Assembly (NCBI GenBank): GCA_963811625.1
Contig: CAWERS010000001.1
Location: 62,001 to 126,000, forward strand
Source of the DNA: AC-56 sp963811625
GTDB lineage: Bacteria > Actinomycetota > Thermoleophilia > Solirubrobacterales > 70-9
Direction of reading: 5' to 3'
DNA length: 64,000 nucleotides
Shown here piece by piece: positions 60,716 to 64,000 of this stretch; positions within the stretch are counted from its first letter, which is position 1, and every line of letters begins with the position of its first letter. Under the pieces are notes generated by a model, which saw only the letters and a list, made by a program, of their open reading frames with translations, searched no databases and was not told the DNA's origin. Position numbers and translations under genes: made by a program.

Positions 60716-61075
60716 ATGGCTGCGGCCCTGACCAACACCCCTGTCGTGCATCCGCTCCCGACCCAGGTGGTCGAGCGGATCGCCGAGCGCTTCCGCGTGC
60801 TCGGGGAGCCGACCCGCATCACCCTGCTCGAGGCCCTTCACGACGGAGAGGCGACCGTGGGCGAGCTGCAGCGGGCGAGCGGTGCCTCGCAGCAGAACGT
60901 CTCCAAGCACCTCGGCGTGCTCCTGCGGGCCGGGATCGTGGGCAGGCGAAAGCAGGGGAACTTCTGCCTCTACTCGATCGCCGACCCGATGGTGTTCGAG
61001 CTCTGCGAGCAGGTCTGCGGGGGGCTTCGGCGTGAGGCCGACGAGCTCGCCACGCTGCTTCGGGCAGGGGCATGA
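60716..61075 (+). CDS. ArsR-family repressor
   Basis: The 119-residue protein has a winged helix: ERFRVLGEPTRITLLEALHD, GEATVGELQRASGASQQNVS and KHLGVLLRAGIVGRRKQGNF, then CLYSIADPMVFELCEQVCGG with Cys residues that could sense a metal or oxidant. An upstream palindrome overlaps its promoter. It heads an operon with a DUF2892 protein and an MMPL transporter, with ATGA overlaps. Confidence 0.87.
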   Translation: MAAALTNTPVVHPLPTQVVERIAERFRVLGEPTRITLLEALHDGEATVGELQRASGASQQNVSKHLGVLLRAGIVGRRKQGNFCLYSIADPMVFELCEQVCGGLRREADELATLLRAGA

Positions 61076-61329
61076 GCGTGGATCGCTCGGTCTCCCGAAG
61101 CCGCTGGCCGCTCGAGCGGGCGCTGTTCGCGCTCGCCGGAACCGTGACCCTGGCAAGCGTCGCGCTGGTCGCGCTCGTCTCGCCCTGGTTCCTCCTGCTG
61201 ACGGCGTTCGTCGGCGTCAACCAGTGGCTCTACGTGGCGGTCGGCGATTGCCCCGCCTCGCTGGTCCTGAAGCGGGTCGCCGGCCTGCGTTCAGTCGTCT
61301 ACCCGGGGCGCGACCGGGTCACCCGATGA
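61072..61329 (+). CDS. DUF2892-like membrane protein
   Basis: An 85-residue protein with two membrane helices (ALFALAGTVTLASVALVALV, PWFLLLTAFVGVNQWLYVAV) and a GDCPASLVLKRVAG end, typical of DUF2892/YgaP-like proteins, often next to rhodanese or ArsR genes. It overlaps the ArsR gene by four bases and the MMPL gene by four. Function unknown. Confidence 0.8.
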   Translation: MSVDRSVSRSRWPLERALFALAGTVTLASVALVALVSPWFLLLTAFVGVNQWLYVAVGDCPASLVLKRVAGLRSVVYPGRDRVTR

Positions 61330-63434
61330 CCGCCGTCGGCCCGATCGGGCGACTCGGCCGCCTCACGGCCACCCACTTCCGGGCGACGGTGATCGCCTGG
61401 GTGATCGTCGCCCTCGCCCTCGGCTTCTTCGCTCCCAGGGTCGAGCAGGCGCTCTCGGGTGCGGGCTGGGAGACGACCGGCTCGCAGTCGGTGCAGGCGC
61501 GCCAGCAGATCGACCAGAGCTTTGGCGGGCTCTCGAGCTATGGCCTCGTGGCCGTCGTTCATTCCTCGACCAAGACGATCGCCGAGCCGGCTTTCCGATC
61601 GAGGGTGGCGGCGGTGGAGCGCGTCCTTGGCGACGATCCCGCGGTCAGCGCGGTCGTCCCGCCGCGACCCGGGGCTTCGATCTCACCCGACGGCCGCACC
61701 GCGATCGTCCAGGCCGGGGCGGCGCGGGACTCGAACGCGATGGTCCGGGCCGCCGATTCGCTCAAGGGGCGCCTCAGCTCCCTGGCCGGCGGGGGGGTCG
61801 AGGTCCACCTGACCGGCGCCTCCGGCATGTGGTCTGACTTCAACGCCGCCAACCGCAGCGCGATGCTCCGTTCCGAGGTGATCTCCTGGCCGGTGACCCT
61901 GGTGATCCTGGTGATCGCGTTCGGATCGCTCGTGGCTGCGGGCCTGCCGCTGATGCTGACGATGGTCGGCCTGGTGGCGGCCGCGGGCTCCCTGTATCTG
62001 GGGACGCAGATCCTGCCGATCTCGATCTGGGCGATGAACTTCGCGCTCATGTTCGCGCTGGCGCTCGGCATCGACTACGCGCTGTTCGTCGTCTATCGCT
62101 TCCGCGGCGCCTTCTTCGGCTCCCGGCTGGGGGCGGTCGATGCCGTTGCCGAGACCATGGACACCGCCGGCAAGGCGGTTGTGTTCTCGGGGTTGACGGT
62201 GCTGATCTCGCTGAGCGCGGTGATGCTGGTCCCGAGCCCCGCCTTCCGATCGATGAGCCTCGGGATCATGCTCGCGGTGCTGTTCGTCCTCGCGGCGACG
62301 CTGACGCTGCTGCCGGCCGTGCTCGCTCGGCTTGGCCCCAAGGTCGACAAGCTGGCGCTTCCGTGGGCGCACTCGGGCGAGCATCACTCGCCGCGATTCG
62401 CGGCCTGGGGGGAGCGACTGTGGCGGCGACCGCTCGTGTTCGGGATCCCGGCGCTCGCGGCGCTCCTGGTGCTCGCCTTTCCGGTCACCCAGCTTCGAAC
62501 CGCGATGCCCTCGATCAAGGTCGTGCCCGCGGCCGATTCCTCACGCGTCGGCTACCAGCAGGTGCAGGACGCGTTCGGCCCCGGGGCGACTGGACCGCTC
62601 CAGCTCGTCTCGCCCGCGAATCGAACGGCGGCGACGCTGGCGGTCGCGAGGCGCGACCCGGGGATCGCCCAGGTCCTTCCCGCCCGGCCGGGGAAGGGCG
62701 ACCGCAGCCTGATCGAGGCGATCCCGACCCAGGACCCGTCCAGCGCGGGGGTGGGCGGCACGATCGACCGGCTTCGCTCCGAGTTGCCGCCGGACGTCCT
62801 CGTCGGTGGCGCCGTGGCCGAGAACCACGATCTGCAGCGGGCGCTCGCCGCCAAGACGCCGCTCGTGATCGGGGTCGTGCTCGCGCTCGGCTTCCTGCTG
62901 CTGCTGTTCGCCCTCCAGGCCCCCGTGATCGCTGCTGTCGGCGTGATCACCAGCCTGCTGGCGACGGGCGCCGCGTTCGGCGTCGCCAAGTGGATCTTCC
63001 AGGACGGGCTGTTCGCGTCGCTGCTCGGCTTCCAGTCGCAGGGATTCCTCGACGCGTGGGGGCCGGTGTTCTTCTTCGCGATGGTGTTCGCGATCTCGAT
63101 GGACTACACGCTGTTCCTGCTCTCCTCGGCCAAGGAACACTGGGATCGCACCCAGGACCCGCGGGAGGCGATGGTCGGTGGTCTTGCCCACTCCGGCCGG
63201 GTCATCTTCGCGGCCGGTGCCGTCATGGTCGCGGTCTTCTTCACCTTTGCGCTCTCGGGTCCGCTTCCGCCCAAGGAGATGGGGGTGATCCTGGGGATCG
63301 CCGTCCTCCTGGACGCGATGCTGGTGCGCCTGCTGCTCGTGCCCGTGCTGCTGCGCCTGCTCGGCCGGTGGGCCTGGTACCTGCCCCGGTGGGCCCACCG
63401 GATCCTGCCCCAGGTGCGGTTCGGGCACGCCTAG
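61326..63434 (+). CDS. MMPL/RND-family transporter
   Basis: The 702-residue protein has two sets of membrane segments with large extracytoplasmic loops. Typical MMPL blocks include FALMFALALGIDYALFVVYR, FFFAMVFAISMDYTLFLLSS, GGLAHSGRVIFAAGAVMVAV and LGIAVLLDAMLVRLLLVPVL. The two GIDYAL/SMDYTL motifs carry the proton-relay Asp residues. It exports lipids or drugs using proton flow. The start overlaps the DUF2892 stop (ATGA). Expression is probably controlled by ArsR. Confidence 0.87.
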   Translation: MTAVGPIGRLGRLTATHFRATVIAWVIVALALGFFAPRVEQALSGAGWETTGSQSVQARQQIDQSFGGLSSYGLVAVVHSSTKTIAEPAFRSRVAAVERVLGDDPAVSAVVPPRPGASISPDGRTAIVQAGAARDSNAMVRAADSLKGRLSSLAGGGVEVHLTGASGMWSDFNAANRSAMLRSEVISWPVTLVILVIAFGSLVAAGLPLMLTMVGLVAAAGSLYLGTQILPISIWAMNFALMFALALGIDYALFVVYRFRGAFFGSRLGAVDAVAETMDTAGKAVVFSGLTVLISLSAVMLVPSPAFRSMSLGIMLAVLFVLAATLTLLPAVLARLGPKVDKLALPWAHSGEHHSPRFAAWGERLWRRPLVFGIPALAALLVLAFPVTQLRTAMPSIKVVPAADSSRVGYQQVQDAFGPGATGPLQLVSPANRTAATLAVARRDPGIAQVLPARPGKGDRSLIEAIPTQDPSSAGVGGTIDRLRSELPPDVLVGGAVAENHDLQRALAAKTPLVIGVVLALGFLLLLFALQAPVIAAVGVITSLLATGAAFGVAKWIFQDGLFASLLGFQSQGFLDAWGPVFFFAMVFAISMDYTLFLLSSAKEHWDRTQDPREAMVGGLAHSGRVIFAAGAVMVAVFFTFALSGPLPPKEMGVILGIAVLLDAMLVRLLLVPVLLRLLGRWAWYLPRWAHRILPQVRFGHA

Positions 63435-63521
63435 GGCATCGGCGCCTTCAGTAGTTCTCCACCACAGATACCGCGGGTCCCCCCGATGGCCGGTGTCCCC
63501 GCGGTGCGTAGCGTGGAATCC

Positions 63522-64000
63522 ATGGTTACGAACGGGGACCGCCCGGCCGGGGGAGCGGCACCCAGGAGGGTGGTGATCGCCGGCGGGGGCGTCGCCGCGC
63601 TCGAGGGGATGCTCGCCCTGCGGAGCATGGCCTATGACGTCGAGGTGGAGCTGTTGTCGCCGCAGCGGGACTTCGTCTACCGGCCGCTGGCCGTCGCGGA
63701 GCCGTTCGGGCTCGGCGGGGTGCGGCGCTTCGACCTCCAGACCCTGGCCCGCGGGGTGGGGGCCGAGTACCGCTCCGACGCGATCGAGGGCCTCGACCCC
63801 GAGCAGCACGTGATCCGCAGCCGCGCGGGAAGGGAGATCCCCTACGACGCCCTGCTGATCGCCTGCGGGGCGCGAATGCGGGAAGCGATCCCCGGCGCGA
63901 TCACCTTCTGGGGAACCGGCGACACGGCTCGGTACCGGTCCCTGCTCGGCGAGCTCGAGAGCGGGATCGCCGACGAGGTCGTGTTCTGCATGCCTCCGCA
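63522..64000 (+). CDS. FAD/NAD(P)-dependent oxidoreductase, 3'-partial
   Basis: From ATG 63522 the frame runs to the right edge with no stop. It encodes RRVVIAGGGVAALEGMLALR, a Rossmann motif, then VELLSPQRDFVYRPLAVAEP and DALLIACGARMREAIPGA, as in NDH-2/sulfide:quinone reductase-like flavoproteins. The gene continues outside the window. Which enzyme it is cannot be told from this part. Confidence 0.8.
   Translation, partial: MVTNGDRPAGGAAPRRVVIAGGGVAALEGMLALRSMAYDVEVELLSPQRDFVYRPLAVAEPFGLGGVRRFDLQTLARGVGAEYRSDAIEGLDPEQHVIRSRAGREIPYDALLIACGARMREAIPGAITFWGTGDTARYRSLLGELESGIADEVVFCMPP

Noticed and set aside
1..64000. CRISPR arrays, prophage or insertion sequences
   Set aside because: No regular repeat-spacer pattern, integrase, transposase or phage structural gene was seen.

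Overview
The window is a high-GC, gene-dense bacterial chromosome segment with the look of an actinobacterium. I would guess Thermoleophilia/Solirubrobacterales. The reasons are the high GC throughout, a PspC-domain protein with its own histidine kinase and LuxR regulator, probable F420-type enzymes, several AAA/LuxR and class III cyclase signalling proteins, a CAT-anticodon tRNA with initiator features, and a c-di-AMP-type riboswitch in front of a secreted cell-wall hydrolase. No prophage, insertion sequence, CRISPR array or rRNA was seen. The lineage is an inference from gene content, not from a marker gene.

Layout. 0-2.6 kb: envelope-stress module (PspC protein, sensor kinase, response regulator). 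2.6-13.9 kb: mixed metabolic and accessory genes, including LtrA, a secreted propeller protein, a broken GST, an unrecognised secreted protein divergent from a TetR repressor with two clear operators, an epimerase, RecQ and small enzymes. 14-18.5 kb: two large secreted proteins and a DUF2855 protein. 18.5-27.7 kb: cupin, SnoaL-like proteins, MerR regulator, LLM oxidoreductase, a decayed toxin-antitoxin pair, TatA, amine oxidase, CocE-like hydrolase and a SCO1 protein. 27.7-33.3 kb: riboswitch-controlled NlpC-like protein, tandem paralogous lipoproteins, PRC-barrel protein, Ppx/GppA and a tRNA. 33.4-46.5 kb: three class III cyclase-domain genes (one truncated), a CDP-alcohol phosphotransferase-like locus, an AidB-like dehydrogenase and a DrrAB-type exporter. 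46.6-50 kb: nickel-binding-like protein and a LuxR-type AAA regulator. 50-55.4 kb: an oxidoreductase followed by a compact glycosyltransferase, PqqD-like and leader-like gene cluster. 55.4-64 kb: small enzymes, two DUF899 paralogs, an orphan solute-binding protein, an ArsR-controlled MMPL transporter operon and the start of a flavoprotein.

The best candidates for something new are four. One is the 51.4-55.4 kb cluster, three glycosyltransferases around a PqqD-like protein and a protein with a leader-like N-terminus. The second is the tandem unknown lipoproteins at 28.5-31.3 kb. The third is the TetR-controlled secreted protein at 5.8-7.5 kb. The fourth is the secreted hydrolase/propeller/DUF2855 set at 14-18.5 kb. 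Several genes (PspC protein, GST, VapC-like toxin, family-4-like glycosyltransferase) carry single-base frame breaks, which may be true decay or assembly error. All functional calls were made by reading the translations; no database search was run.
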